In this document: piece by piece, positions 24,719 to 34,407 of the stretch | Numbering within the stretch: position 1 is the first letter of the stretch | How the letters are laid out: every line of letters begins with the position of its first letter | Assembly (NCBI GenBank): GCA_913061265.1 | Contig: CAJXVS010000001.1 | Span: forward strand, 124,001 to 188,000 | DNA from: an uncultured Halobacteriovorax sp. | GTDB lineage: Bacteria > Bdellovibrionota > Bacteriovoracia > Bacteriovoracales > Bacteriovoracaceae | Length of the DNA: 64,000 nt | Reading direction: 5' to 3' | Program-made: the position numbers and the translations under genes | The notes under the pieces: model-generated | The model's database searches: none | Seen by the model: only the letters and a program-made list of their open reading frames with translations | What the model was told of the DNA's origin: nothing

Positions 24719-25531
24719 CTACTCGCCGATCCACTGGGGCTTTCGTTTTTCTCTGAAGGCGCGGATGGCCTCAAAATGATCTTTAGTTCTTTGAGTTTGT
24801 CCTTGAAAGGTAGAGAGCATATCAAGCATCTTTGGAACTTCATCATGATAAGCTCGCTTCAAAGCTTCCTTTCCCATTGAGACAGCTTGAGGTGCCGTTA
24901 ATAAAATGGCGTTAATAAAATCAGCCACGTCACTTTCAATTGTCTCTGGCGTGGATAATTTATTAATAAGCCCCATACTCAGGGCCTCATTAGAGTCATA
25001 GACTCTTCCTGTAAGAGTCATCTCCATGGCCTTAGCAAAACCGACAACTCGTTGGAGAAAGTATGATCCTCCGTCACCTGGAACTAAGGCAAGCTTAGCG
25101 AAGGTCTCTCCATATTTTGAAAAAGTGCTTCCTACGCGAAGATCGCACATGCAAGCGAGATCAAGCCCTGCACCAATGGCGGCACCATTGACCATAGCAA
25201 TGATTGGTTTTTGACAGGACTCTATTGTTAAAGGAATTCTTTGAATCCCTTCTTCGTAACGCTTCTTTAACTCAGCTGAGTCTCCAGCAAACATGCCAGA
25301 TTTTTCTTCCATGGCCTTTAGGTCTCCACCAGCGCAAAAGGCTTTTCCTCTTCCACTAATAACTGAGACTCTAACAGACTTATCTTTCTCTGCTCGCTCA
25401 AGAGCGTCTACTAGTGAGTTTATCATCTCATCAGAAAAAGCATTCATAGCTTCAGGGCGATTTAGATAAATAAAAAGGACCTCATCTTTTTGAATAAGGT
25501 CTAAGTCTGTCGTTGATTTAAATTGGCTCAT
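24719..25531 (-). CDS. Enoyl-CoA hydratase/isomerase family protein, last gene of the liu operon
   Basis: The 270-residue crotonase has the oxyanion-hole segments AFCAGGDLKAM (near 65-75) and AMVNGAAIGAGLDLA (near 110-124). Glu is present at both usual catalytic positions (GETFAKL near 142 and AMEMTLTG near 168), so hydratase activity is credible. It overlaps the HMG-CoA lyase gene by 4 bp (ATGA) and closes the operon. Leucine breakdown needs only one hydratase (methylglutaconyl-CoA), encoded at 28351, so this one may serve isoleucine, valine or fatty acyl-CoA intermediates. That is inference. Confidence 0.88.
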   Translation of the reverse strand: MSQFKSTTDLDLIQKDEVLFIYLNRPEAMNAFSDEMINSLVDALERAEKDKSVRVSVISGRGKAFCAGGDLKAMEEKSGMFAGDSAELKKRYEEGIQRIPLTIESCQKPIIAMVNGAAIGAGLDLACMCDLRVGSTFSKYGETFAKLALVPGDGGSYFLQRVVGFAKAMEMTLTGRVYDSNEALSMGLINKLSTPETIESDVADFINAILLTAPQAVSMGKEALKRAYHDEVPKMLDMLSTFQGQTQRTKDHFEAIRAFREKRKPQWIGE

Positions 25532-26445
25532 GAAAGGCTTCCGAGATAGGCCGTTAAGTATTTTGATGAACTCTGCCGTCCAACCTTTGTAAGAATAAAT
25601 TCGCTGGCCCGAGCTAATTTCTTCATATCGACTCCAGTTTCAATACCTAAAGATTCACATAGGTAAACAATGTCTTCTGTGGCCACATTTCCAGTGGCAC
25701 CTTTAGCATAAGGACAACCACCGAGACCTCCAGCAGATGAATCAAACTTACGGATTCCATTTTCGAGACTAGTTAGGATATTAGCTAAGGCCATTCCTCT
25801 TGTGTCGTGAAAGTGCATGGAGAAAAGATCTAGCTCAAAGTTTGTCTTTAACTTACTAATTATTTCTTGAACCTGTTTTGGCGTGCCGACCCCTATAGTG
25901 TCTCCAAGACTGATATCATAAACACCAAAGTCTTTGAGTCTTCTTACTACTTCTATTAGCTTCTCTACAGAAGTCTCTCCCTCATAGGGACAACCAAAAA
26001 CAGTTGAGATATAGCCGCGGATTTTAAGGTTATTTTCTTGAGCAAGCTCAACCACTTTAGCCATTCTTTCAAAAGATTCATCAATACTGGCATTTATATT
26101 CTTCTTATTAAAACTTTCACTTGTGGCCGTAAAAAGAGCGATTTCTTTTACCCCAGCTGAAATCGCTAGTTCTAGTCCTTTTAAGTTTGGAACTAAGCAA
26201 GGATATGAAATAGGCTTTTGAGTTAAGCTCATTAATCCTTCGAAGAGCTCTTTTGCATCACCCATTTGAGGAATTTTATCTCTTCTTACAAAGCTAGTAG
26301 CTTCAATACTTTTTAAGCCGGCTTCTTGAAGCATAAGAATGAATTCGATCTTATGCTCGGTAGAGAGGACAGTCTTTTCATTTTGAAGACCATCCCTAGG
26401 CCCGACTTCAGTTATAAAAATAGATTTCGGTAGATTTGAAAACAT
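25528..26445 (-). CDS. Hydroxymethylglutaryl-CoA lyase
   Basis: HMG-CoA lyase splits 3-hydroxy-3-methylglutaryl-CoA into acetyl-CoA and acetoacetate, the last step of leucine degradation. The TIM-barrel signatures are clear: EVGPRDGLQNEK near residues 13-24 with the catalytic Arg and Asp, HFHDTRGMALANIL near 202-215 with metal-binding His residues, and the signature GGLGGCPYAKGATGNVATED near 230-249 with the active-site Cys. At 305 residues the length is standard. It overlaps the biotinyl-carrier gene by one base (TAATG) and the following crotonase gene by four. The acetoacetate produced can be re-activated by the synthetase at 14.4 kb. Confidence 0.95.
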   Translation of the reverse strand: MFSNLPKSIFITEVGPRDGLQNEKTVLSTEHKIEFILMLQEAGLKSIEATSFVRRDKIPQMGDAKELFEGLMSLTQKPISYPCLVPNLKGLELAISAGVKEIALFTATSESFNKKNINASIDESFERMAKVVELAQENNLKIRGYISTVFGCPYEGETSVEKLIEVVRRLKDFGVYDISLGDTIGVGTPKQVQEIISKLKTNFELDLFSMHFHDTRGMALANILTSLENGIRKFDSSAGGLGGCPYAKGATGNVATEDIVYLCESLGIETGVDMKKLARASEFILTKVGRQSSSKYLTAYLGSLS

Positions 26446-26867
26446 TAGAGACTTAACTCCACAAGTTCAACTTGTCCTTGAACAAGATCACCTTCTTTAT
26501 GTTTAATTGAGATCACCTTTCCGTCTTTTGATGCCTTTAGAGTATGCTCCATCTTCATGGCCTCCATGATCACTAAAGGGTCGCCCTTTTTAACAAGACT
26601 CCCAACTTCGACTAGAACCTTAAGGATTTTACCAGGCATCGGAGAAACTGATCCGCCTTCATCAGCAGCTTTTCTTTTTCTGCCATTAAGTTTTTCTACG
26701 AAGAAGTCCCGGTTATCTAAAACAAAATGGGCGCCATCGTTCTCCATTCTCAAATCATTATTAGAGAATTTATAAGACTTTCCTTCAAGGATGATTTCTA
26801 TCTCAGAACTCCCAGGGATCAGGTCATATTCATATTGTTCTTTGTTTATTAGTATTTTCTTGGCCAT
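26445..26867 (-). CDS. Biotin carboxyl carrier subunit of methylcrotonyl-CoA carboxylase (split alpha chain)
   Basis: The 140-residue protein ends in a biotinyl domain with the signature EAMKMEHTLKA near residues 102-112, whose Lys is the biotinylation site, and a typical SPMPGKILKVLVEVGSLVKKG entry motif near 75-95. The first ~65 residues are a short beta-rich region, perhaps a remnant of the inter-domain (BT) part that links biotin carboxylase and carrier in normal alpha chains. In most bacteria biotin carboxylase and carrier are one ~660-residue LiuD/MccA protein. Here the carrier is a separate gene, one-base coupled (TAATG) on both sides. Confidence 0.9.
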   Translation of the reverse strand: MAKKILINKEQYEYDLIPGSSEIEIILEGKSYKFSNNDLRMENDGAHFVLDNRDFFVEKLNGRKRKAADEGGSVSPMPGKILKVLVEVGSLVKKGDPLVIMEAMKMEHTLKASKDGKVISIKHKEGDLVQGQVELVELSL

Positions 26868-28354
26868 TAACAGTTCCTAAACCCTTTTAACTCATCCCAA
26901 GCAGAAGCTGCATTTTCTGAAGATGAAGATTTAATATGATGAGACTTATGAGAAGCAGCAATGATCAAAGCAATTTCTTCTATTGAAGGTTTCTTTGGAT
27001 TTAAGTCATCTTTATAGGTTTCGACAAAGTGAGTAAAGGTACGACCTTCATGAAAGACCGGGTGATCTAGGACTCGTCCAAGGTATTCTCTGTTGGTTTT
27101 CAAACCAATAAAGGGAAAGTCTTTAAGAGACTCTCTCACTTTTTGAATAGCTTTTTCTCTATTGTCTGAAAAGGCAATAAGCTTGGCCAGCATGGGATCA
27201 AAGCTAACTCCGATTTCATTTCCATCTTGATAACCTGAATCAAGCCTGACTCCGCGAAGCTTTGCGCTCCCTACCTTATTCAAGGTACCAATAGAGGGAA
27301 GAAACCCATTATCAGGGTCTTCAGCATAGATCCTAAGTTCTATGGCATGACCTCTACAGGTGATCTCACTTTGCTCTAAAGGAAGCTTTTCCCCAACAGC
27401 AACCTTGATCTGCCATTCAACTAAATCTTGCCCCGTGATCATCTCAGTTACAGGGTGCTCCACTTGAAGCCTAGTATTCATTTCTAAGAAATAGAACTTT
27501 TGATCTTCATCAAAGATATATTCAACGGTCCCTGCTCCAAGGTAGTTAATTCCCTTAGCGATCTTAACCGCGGAACTTGTAATGGCCTCCCTTAACTCAG
27601 GGGTCAAGGCCATTGATGGACTCTCTTCAATTATTTTTTGGTGCCGTCTTTGAATAGAGCACTCTCTTTCATAAAGATGAACGCAATTTCCATGAGAGTC
27701 GCCAAAGACTTGAACTTCAATATGCCTCGGGTTTTGAATGAATTTCTCAATAAGAACAATATCATTCCCAAATGCGTTAGTAGCTTCTCGTTTAGCAGAG
27801 GCCAGTGATTCATCAAACTCCTCTTCAGAGTTTACGATTCGCATTCCTTTACCACCGCCACCAGCGGAGGCTTTGATTAAAACAGGGTAGCCAATCTTTG
27901 CAGCTTCTTTTTTTAAGAGACCTGCTTCTTGAGAATCCCCATGATAACCAGGAATAAGAGGAGCTCCAATCTTTTCCATTTCTTGTTTTGAGGTCTTCTT
28001 ATCCCCCATCAACTCGATGGAATCCGGCCGGGGTCCAATAAAGATGAGCTCCGCTTCTACGCAAGCTTTAGCAAAGGTAGCGTTCTCACTGAGAAAGCCG
28101 TAACCAGGATGAATAGCGTCAGCTTTTAACTCTATCGCTAATTTAATCAAGCGCTCTTGATTGAGATAGGTTTCAGCTAAGCTTCCCTCACCTAAATTGA
28201 TATTTTCATCACCAATAGATGAGTGAGGTAATTCTTGTTCTTCGTCTGTAAAGATACTGACCGTTTTAATCCCAAGCTCGCGGCAAGTCTGAGCCACGCG
28301 TATTGCGATCTCACCACGGTTGGCAATTAAGATCTTTGTTATTTTATTATTCAT
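26867..28354 (-). CDS. Biotin carboxylase subunit of methylcrotonyl-CoA carboxylase
   Basis: The start is placed at ATG 28354 (MNNKITKILIANRGEIAIR), overlapping the upstream TGA as ATGA; 28366 would add four residues. The 495-residue protein has the biotin-carboxylase order: ANRGEIA, the glycine-rich ATP loop KASAGGGGKGMRIV (near 165-178), and the signature FLEMNTRLQVEHPVTEMITG near 285-304. It lacks the carrier domain, which the next gene encodes. It charges carrier-bound biotin with CO2 using ATP. Between liuC and the carrier gene it clearly belongs to the leucine pathway, not fatty acid synthesis. Confidence 0.93.
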   Translation of the reverse strand: MNNKITKILIANRGEIAIRVAQTCRELGIKTVSIFTDEEQELPHSSIGDENINLGEGSLAETYLNQERLIKLAIELKADAIHPGYGFLSENATFAKACVEAELIFIGPRPDSIELMGDKKTSKQEMEKIGAPLIPGYHGDSQEAGLLKKEAAKIGYPVLIKASAGGGGKGMRIVNSEEEFDESLASAKREATNAFGNDIVLIEKFIQNPRHIEVQVFGDSHGNCVHLYERECSIQRRHQKIIEESPSMALTPELREAITSSAVKIAKGINYLGAGTVEYIFDEDQKFYFLEMNTRLQVEHPVTEMITGQDLVEWQIKVAVGEKLPLEQSEITCRGHAIELRIYAEDPDNGFLPSIGTLNKVGSAKLRGVRLDSGYQDGNEIGVSFDPMLAKLIAFSDNREKAIQKVRESLKDFPFIGLKTNREYLGRVLDHPVFHEGRTFTHFVETYKDDLNPKKPSIEEIALIIAASHKSHHIKSSSSENAASAWDELKGFRNC

Positions 28355-29139
28355 TTGTCTAACCAATTAGCGGGTCTCTTATCTAAGAGGGCCTGCATGC
28401 CTTCTTGACCTTCGTCGCTTGTTCTAATTCTTGAAATTGTTTTGCAAGTAAAAGCCGTAGCTTCTTTTGGTTCTAGTGAAAGAACATTTTTTATTAAACT
28501 CTTAGCCTCACGAGCGGCAGCTGGTCCAGCTTTGAGAAACTTTTCAACAAGAGCTTCAAACTCTCCATCAAGACTATCAAGAGGACAAACTTCATGAACG
28601 AGTCCCATCTCTTTAGCTTTGAAAGCGTCAAAGCGGATTCCAGAAAGAAACCACGCTCTAGCATTACTCTCCCCAATCTTCGCCATGACAAAAGGCGAGA
28701 TCACAGCAGGAATCAACCCAAGTCGAACTTCTGTGAAACCAAAGACCGCTGACTTTGCGCTTAAGGCAAAATCACAGGCGGCTAAGACACCAGTCCCACC
28801 ACCAAGGGCGGCTCCATTAACTTTAGCTAAAACAGGGAGGCTACAATTATTGATAGATTCAAAGAGCTTTGCTAGCATAAGACTGTCTTGGTAATTCTCT
28901 TCATCAGAGTAGTTCACCATCTTTTTCATCCAGTTCAAATCAGCGCCGGCGCAAAAAGACTTCCCTTCTCCTGTTATCGTCACGAGCCTTAAGCTCTTAT
29001 CATTTTCAATATCCTCAAAGGCCTTGATCAAACCTTTGATCATCTCATCGTTAAAAGCATTGTGTAACTTAGGCCTGTTCAATACAATACGAACAATTCC
29101 CTTCTTACCTTTAATAAATTTAAAATACTCTTCACTCAT
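28351..29139 (-). CDS. liuC: Methylglutaconyl-CoA hydratase
   Basis: This 262-residue crotonase hydrates 3-methylglutaconyl-CoA to HMG-CoA. Features typical of this subgroup are FCAGADLNWMKKM (near residues 62-74), VNGAALGGGTGV (near 103-114) and FGFTEVRLGLIPAVISPFV (near 134-152) with the catalytic Glu. It lies 2 bp downstream of the carboxylase beta gene and overlaps the biotin carboxylase gene by 4 bp, which fits its position between the carboxylation and lyase steps. Confidence 0.93.
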   Translation of the reverse strand: MSEEYFKFIKGKKGIVRIVLNRPKLHNAFNDEMIKGLIKAFEDIENDKSLRLVTITGEGKSFCAGADLNWMKKMVNYSDEENYQDSLMLAKLFESINNCSLPVLAKVNGAALGGGTGVLAACDFALSAKSAVFGFTEVRLGLIPAVISPFVMAKIGESNARAWFLSGIRFDAFKAKEMGLVHEVCPLDSLDGEFEALVEKFLKAGPAAAREAKSLIKNVLSLEPKEATAFTCKTISRIRTSDEGQEGMQALLDKRPANWLDK

Positions 29140-29141
29140 CT

Positions 29142-30767
29142 CTACATCCTAAAGACACCAAACTTGGTGTCTTCTATTCCTGAATTAAGAGAAGCGCTTA
29201 TGGCAAGGCCTAAGATATCTCTTGTTTGAGTTGGGTCTATAATTCCATCATCCCAGAGTCTGGCCGTTGAATAATAGGCAGAACCTTCTTTTTCATACTT
29301 ATCAAGGATTGGTTTTTGAAAGGCGGCGACTTCTTCAATTGATAATTCCTGCTTGCCTTTAACTTTAAGGCCCGCTTGTTTTACTGTTGTAAGAACTCCC
29401 GCTGCCTGCTCCCCGCCCATGACGGAAATCCTAGCATTAGGCCACATCCATAAGAATCTTGGGGAATACGCTCTTCCGCACATGCCATAGTTTCCAGCAC
29501 CGAAAGAGCCTCCGATAATAACGGTAAACTTAGGGACGTTCACAGTTGAGACGGCCGTTACTAATTTGGCTCCATCCTTAGCGATACCGCCAGCTTCATA
29601 TTTCTTTCCAACCATAAAACCGGTTATATTTTGTAAAAAGACTAAAGGGATCTTTCTTTGTCCGCAGAGCTCTACAAAGTGAGCGCCTTTTAAAGAGGAC
29701 TCACTAAAGAGGATTCCATTATTGGCAACAATGCCAACCTGTTGTCCGTGAATCTTGGCAAAGCCACAAACGAGAGTTGTTCCATAGCGTTCCTTGAACT
29801 CATGAAACTTTGATCCATCGACTAAGCGAGCGATAACTTCACGAACATCAAAGGGCGTCTTTGTATCTGCTGGCACAATGCCTAGGAGGTCTTCAGCGGG
29901 ATATTGCGGTTTCTCAACCGGATCTACTTTCTTAAGCCCTTGTAACATACCCGCTGATTTATAATTTAAGTTCTCAACGATATTTCGGCATAAGGCTAAG
30001 GCCTCTTCTTCGTCTTCAGCAAAGTGATCAGCGACTCCTGATTCACTTGTATGAACTCTTGCCCCTCCAAGATCTTCAGCGGTAACCTCTTCACCGGTAG
30101 CGGCCTTAACTAGAGGTGGCCCGCCTAAAAAGATTGTTCCATTTCCTTTTACAATTATACTCTCGTCACTCATGGCAGGAACATAAGCTCCACCAGCTGT
30201 GCAAGAACCAAGAACGACAGCAATCTGAGGAATCCCCTTTGCTGACATTTGTGCTTGATTAAAAAATATTCGTCCAAAATGATCTTTATCGGGAAAGACT
30301 TCATCTTGGCGTGGGAGAAAGGCCCCACCAGAATCAACAAGATAAATACAAGGAAGCTTATTTTCTAGAGCAATCTCTTGAGCGCGAAGATGCTTCTTCA
30401 CTGTCATGGGAAAATAGGTTCCTCCCTTAACGGTGGCGTCATTAGCCACGAATAAACACTCAACGCCGTGAACACGCCCGACTCCTGTAACAACACCAGC
30501 TGAGGGAACTTCACCTTCAGGGTAGAGGTCATTGGCCGCAAGGCTTGAGAGTTCTAAAAAGGGAGAGCCATCATCTAAGATGGATTCAATTCTTTCTCTA
30601 GGAAGAGTTTTACCGCGAGAGCGGTGTCGATCTACTGAAGATTCGCCTCCTCCCTGCTTTGCCATTTCGAGTTTATTCAAGAGTTCACTTCTTAGTGACT
30701 GATGAAAAGATAAGTTTTCTTTAAAGGCTTTAGAGCCTTTTTCAATTTGCGAATTAAGCGCTTCCAC
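29142..30767 (-). CDS. liuB: Methylcrotonyl-CoA carboxylase, carboxyltransferase (beta) subunit
   Basis: The 541-residue carboxyltransferase moves CO2 from biotin to 3-methylcrotonyl-CoA in leucine degradation. It shows the beta-subunit layout: [14 protein letters not shown] near 48-61, [16 protein letters not shown] near 190-205 and, in the second half, [13 protein letters not shown] and [19 protein letters not shown] around 395-430. The latter resembles the LiuB/MccB subgroup rather than propionyl-CoA carboxylase. It is the first gene of the operon liuB-liuC-biotin carboxylase-carrier-HMG-CoA lyase-crotonase. Isovaleryl-CoA dehydrogenase (liuA), often first in such operons, is not in the window. 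Confidence 0.94.
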   Translation of the reverse strand: MEALNSQIEKGSKAFKENLSFHQSLRSELLNKLEMAKQGGGESSVDRHRSRGKTLPRERIESILDDGSPFLELSSLAANDLYPEGEVPSAGVVTGVGRVHGVECLFVANDATVKGGTYFPMTVKKHLRAQEIALENKLPCIYLVDSGGAFLPRQDEVFPDKDHFGRIFFNQAQMSAKGIPQIAVVLGSCTAGGAYVPAMSDESIIVKGNGTIFLGGPPLVKAATGEEVTAEDLGGARVHTSESGVADHFAEDEEEALALCRNIVENLNYKSAGMLQGLKKVDPVEKPQYPAEDLLGIVPADTKTPFDVREVIARLVDGSKFHEFKERYGTTLVCGFAKIHGQQVGIVANNGILFSESSLKGAHFVELCGQRKIPLVFLQNITGFMVGKKYEAGGIAKDGAKLVTAVSTVNVPKFTVIIGGSFGAGNYGMCGRAYSPRFLWMWPNARISVMGGEQAAGVLTTVKQAGLKVKGKQELSIEEVAAFQKPILDKYEKEGSAYYSTARLWDDGIIDPTQTRDILGLAISASLNSGIEDTKFGVFRM

Positions 30768-30827
30768 TACGACCTCGGGTGTCAGAAATAGCTTAAATTA
30801 TGATAATTGTTGCTTAATGTGGCAAGG

Positions 30828-30852
30828 CGCAGAGGCTCTTCGAACCCCTGCG
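30828..30852 (-). other. Stable hairpin after the 1092-residue protein gene
   Basis: On the minus strand an 8-bp stem (CGCAGGGG / CCTCTGCG, one G-U pair) closes a 9-base loop beginning TTCGAAG, 11 bp after the stop at 30863. No T-run follows, so it is a weak terminator candidate or a 3'-protective structure. The loop recalls a tRNA T-loop, but the surrounding bases do not make a T-arm. Confidence 0.4.
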
Positions 30853-30862
30853 TTGATAGGTC

Positions 30863-33800
30863 TTATTTTGAATCTAAGATAGCATTTAATTCTTTAACAC
30901 GTGCCGCTCTACGGCGCTTAACGTCCTTCTTATCTATCTTCATAGGAAGAGGCTCGATGTCTGATGCTGGCACTCTTAGCCCTGCGACATTGAAGCCATT
31001 AAGAGGTTTTTTCCTAAAAGGAACAACAATCTTTCCATCAGCTACTTCTAGCTCATAGAAGATATTTCCTTCTCTGATCACAGGCGGCTTTCCACCAGAG
31101 ACCCATTTATTAGGATTCTCTACGACTTGAAACTTTTGCTTGATAGCTGTTACTTGATCTTGAGTTAAAGTAATCACGTAAGGAGCAGATCCAGCTGAAT
31201 TAGCATCTGATGAAAAGCCTACTCCAGAACCACCACCACTGGCACTACTAGAGCCACCGCCTCCAACTGAGGCAATCTTTCGTGAAGCTCCAGAGCTTCC
31301 AGAGCCACCCTTAGTAGATGCTTTCGTTTTTGAGGGAGCTGCTTTACTAGCTGTCGCCGTCTTTTGCGCTTGTTTGGCCTTATAATCTTTTTCAGTTTCA
31401 ATTGCCGTTAATTTTTGTTCAAATTCTTTTTTAGCTTTGAGTTTTCTTTTCTTTTCAATCCCAAGACTAGCAATCTCTTTTTCTAACTTGAGCTTTTCAA
31501 TAAGCATCTCTTGATATTTAGGATCAGAGCTTAGTGAATCTTTGTCTGACGTTTTCTCTTTCAGAGACCTAGCCTCGTCGTTTCTTTTCTTAGAGGCCAT
31601 AAGGTCTGCTAAGCGGCTTGCGATAACATCGAGTCTTTCATCAGCGGCTTTTTTATCTTGGGCCACTTTTGCTTCTTCACTTTCAAGTTTATCTTTATTA
31701 AATCCTGATAAGTTCTTGGCATAGTTAGCTTCAGAATTAAAACTGGCACTATCTCCCGAAGAAGTATTATCGCCTGTCTGAAGTGAGTTTTTTGCCATAT
31801 CGGCAATATTATTAAGGGTTGAAAGTGAATCGGCAGTAGGCCCTGTAGTATCAGCTGCCGCTAGTGCAGCGGTATTACCTAAGGTGCTATCACTTACACT
31901 CTTTAAATTACCAGTAAAAGAGTTTTTCTTATTAGCTTTACCAATCGCCTTTCCAAATTTTTCCATCTCAGTAACACCTGAGTTTGAGAGAAAATGTTGA
32001 AAGCCATTACCTTTTTCATCTTTAGCATACGGGTCAATAGCATGACGTTGTTTAGATACATCGACATTTGAAGCAAGTCCCTCTTTAAGATCAGGATCAC
32101 TTACGACTCCAAAAACTTCTCTAAAGACACTTCCATCGAGTTTAGAATCGCTATTAAAAGCAAGTGAGCTTAGATTTGGATCTCTCATTAGGTTTCCGCA
32201 ACGATAGAGCTCAAATTTTCTTCTTAGGCCATCTACTGAAATAGGATGGATGTCATTGCCTAAGATTTTACCTTGTGATTGAAGCCTTTTTGCCGCTCCT
32301 TTAGGAGAAAAATTTGTCATATCAAGGAGAGAGATGGGCTTCTTTGCCATATCTTCAGGCTTTGCATCCATTTCCTTACAAGTCACTCGTAGTTCCGCTA
32401 GGGTAGATTTACAGGTCTCTATGGCCTGCTTAGCAATTTGAATCTTAGAAGTTTTAAACCCTTCACCAAGGTCTCCTGAAGCTTCATTTAAGCTACTAGC
32501 ATCTTCACTATTAAGTTCAATATGTTCTGGAATGGTATCATCGACAAAGCTTAGTATCTTAGCAAACGGTGTTTTTTGGTTTGAGTGAGTATCAAAGACT
32601 CCTGCCTTTAGGACTCTATGTGCTTCATCCATTCCTTTTACAACCTTAGCTACTTGCTCAGCATTTTGTGGATCACTTTCAATTTCAGCTGCGAACTCTT
32701 CAATACTTTTATAATTGCCGCTTCTATAAGCATCAACCAAACTAACCACATCAGCTAGATTTGCAAGGGCAGCTTTGGGACCTTGATCATCAACATCCTG
32801 ATTACACTCTTCAAGATAACGTCTTTCTTCTTCTTCATTTTGAGGTCCATTATCACAGAGGAGTCTAGCTTCTGTAATAACATCTACAGAAAGGCCTTCA
32901 GATTCATCAACAGCTTCACTTGCACTGGCAGATTTATTATTTGATGCTTTAGTGGAATTTCCATAATGATTGGCCAATGACTGTCTTTGAACAAACCTAA
33001 AGAAGTTAAACTTCTTATGTGATTTTCTCTTTTGTAACCTTGCTTTAAGGTGATCTAAACCTCGCCACTGACTAGAGCATTTTTTTGAATCTGCACAATC
33101 TAAGACTGCTCTTCTAGAGAACTCATTTAATCTATGCGCCCCTTGTTCGCCACATAGTGTCTTATCATCCGTTTGTTTCGTATTAAACCTCATTCCAATG
33201 GCATCAAAACTACCTGGTACGCAGGCTAGAGACTCATTTCCTTCCCCTGCAAAAAGGTGCTTTGTATCAGCATCCCTTGAAGCCGCTCCTAAGATCTTAG
33301 AAACTTGAAAAAGAGAACTTTGAATCTCTGCGGTTTTTCTTTGAAAATCGTCTAATTGAGTAAGGGCCGCAATCCGGCTTTTCTCTTTATCAGTTAAAGG
33401 AGAGAAGAGTTTTTCTTTTGGGTTCGCAGCCTTTTTTAAGATACATCCACAAAAACTGGCGTCATTTTCATCATCCTTTCTTTGAATATTACAATCATAT
33501 CCAATAAGTTGGGCAAGAGAATTTAACTCACTTGGGTTTTCAATGGCCAATGATTGACAGCTAACAAGTCCATTTTTACCTATAATAACTGGCTCTAGAG
33601 TTAGGTCCCCCATACTCATTCCACAGCTATATAACCTAGATTTTAATGCTTTTTCTGAAAGAGGCCCCCACCCGCAATTAGGCTGGTTCTTATCACAAGT
33701 CTTAGTACAGTCTGAAAACTGAAACAAACTTGATTGTTGCTTATCTTTAAAAAAATTATATTTATAAAGATCTTGGTCATTATATAAAAACCCGTAACCT

Positions 33801-34141
33801 CGACCTTCCGCTCTATCATCTCTACGGCCGCTTAGTTGATCTAAAAAAGAATTTCCAGTCGCTTGGTAAGTCGTTCCTAAATTGGGATTTATGCTTAAAC
33901 TAAAATGCTTATCATCATCCGTATCTAAAGAAGTTTTTAATGGTCCTAAGCCTAGGCCTACAGGAACTACTGAAGCTTCAGCTGCCTCACCATTTGGATA
34001 ATAACCTTGCCTATATGGGCTGGTTTCATTCTGACTTTCCATATAGGTTTGCCAGAAGTTGAATTGACCAAAACATAAGCTACTAAAAAATAAGCTTCCA
34101 AGTAGAGTCATTATTTTGAAATTACAGGTTTGTTTCTTCAT
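30863..34141 (-). CDS. Large secreted protein with cysteine-rich N-terminal part and coiled-coil C-terminal part
   Basis: The 1092-residue precursor has a signal peptide (cleavage near LCFG-QF at residue ~25). The first ~450 residues contain many paired cysteines (CTKTCDKNQPNCGWG, CGCILKK), suggesting disulfides. Residues ~830-930 are a Lys/Glu-rich coiled coil (IEKLKLEKEIASL and similar). A Gly/Ser/Ala-rich linker follows around 950-1000, then a compact C-terminal domain with KWVSGGKPPVIREGNIFYEL near 1025. I recognise no family. It stands alone, divergent from acetyl-CoA synthetase. A surface or periplasmic structural role is a guess from composition. Confidence 0.75.
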   Translation of the reverse strand: MKKQTCNFKIMTLLGSLFFSSLCFGQFNFWQTYMESQNETSPYRQGYYPNGEAAEASVVPVGLGLGPLKTSLDTDDDKHFSLSINPNLGTTYQATGNSFLDQLSGRRDDRAEGRGYGFLYNDQDLYKYNFFKDKQQSSLFQFSDCTKTCDKNQPNCGWGPLSEKALKSRLYSCGMSMGDLTLEPVIIGKNGLVSCQSLAIENPSELNSLAQLIGYDCNIQRKDDENDASFCGCILKKAANPKEKLFSPLTDKEKSRIAALTQLDDFQRKTAEIQSSLFQVSKILGAASRDADTKHLFAGEGNESLACVPGSFDAIGMRFNTKQTDDKTLCGEQGAHRLNEFSRRAVLDCADSKKCSSQWRGLDHLKARLQKRKSHKKFNFFRFVQRQSLANHYGNSTKASNNKSASASEAVDESEGLSVDVITEARLLCDNGPQNEEEERRYLEECNQDVDDQGPKAALANLADVVSLVDAYRSGNYKSIEEFAAEIESDPQNAEQVAKVVKGMDEAHRVLKAGVFDTHSNQKTPFAKILSFVDDTIPEHIELNSEDASSLNEASGDLGEGFKTSKIQIAKQAIETCKSTLAELRVTCKEMDAKPEDMAKKPISLLDMTNFSPKGAAKRLQSQGKILGNDIHPISVDGLRRKFELYRCGNLMRDPNLSSLAFNSDSKLDGSVFREVFGVVSDPDLKEGLASNVDVSKQRHAIDPYAKDEKGNGFQHFLSNSGVTEMEKFGKAIGKANKKNSFTGNLKSVSDSTLGNTAALAAADTTGPTADSLSTLNNIADMAKNSLQTGDNTSSGDSASFNSEANYAKNLSGFNKDKLESEEAKVAQDKKAADERLDVIASRLADLMASKKRNDEARSLKEKTSDKDSLSSDPKYQEMLIEKLKLEKEIASLGIEKKRKLKAKKEFEQKLTAIETEKDYKAKQAQKTATASKAAPSKTKASTKGGSGSSGASRKIASVGGGGSSSASGGGSGVGFSSDANSAGSAPYVITLTQDQVTAIKQKFQVVENPNKWVSGGKPPVIREGNIFYELEVADGKIVVPFRKKPLNGFNVAGLRVPASDIEPLPMKIDKKDVKRRRAARVKELNAILDSK

Positions 34142-34407
34142 CTTTATTATCCTCGTCTATACTCTATTCGGAAGGTCGGCTATATAACTTGAGTGCTTCA
34201 CTGTGTTAAGTATAGATTAAGCTAACTTAGAGACCTAGAAATACCCTCTAAATATGGGCATCATATCTATAAGATGCTGAATTAATTGGGTTTTCAACTA
34301 AATAAGAAGTATGTTTTAACCTTTTGCTCTTGCCTTAGAAATTTGTCACTTTCGCAAACAATATCCTAAGATAAATGGAGAAATTCGATTAACTAGGAAT
34401 ATTAAGA

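Noticed and set aside
30828-30852. tRNA T-arm remnant (TTCGAAG loop) marking an attachment site
   Set aside because: The bases around the loop do not form a 5-bp T-stem and acceptor, and no integrase or second copy is seen.
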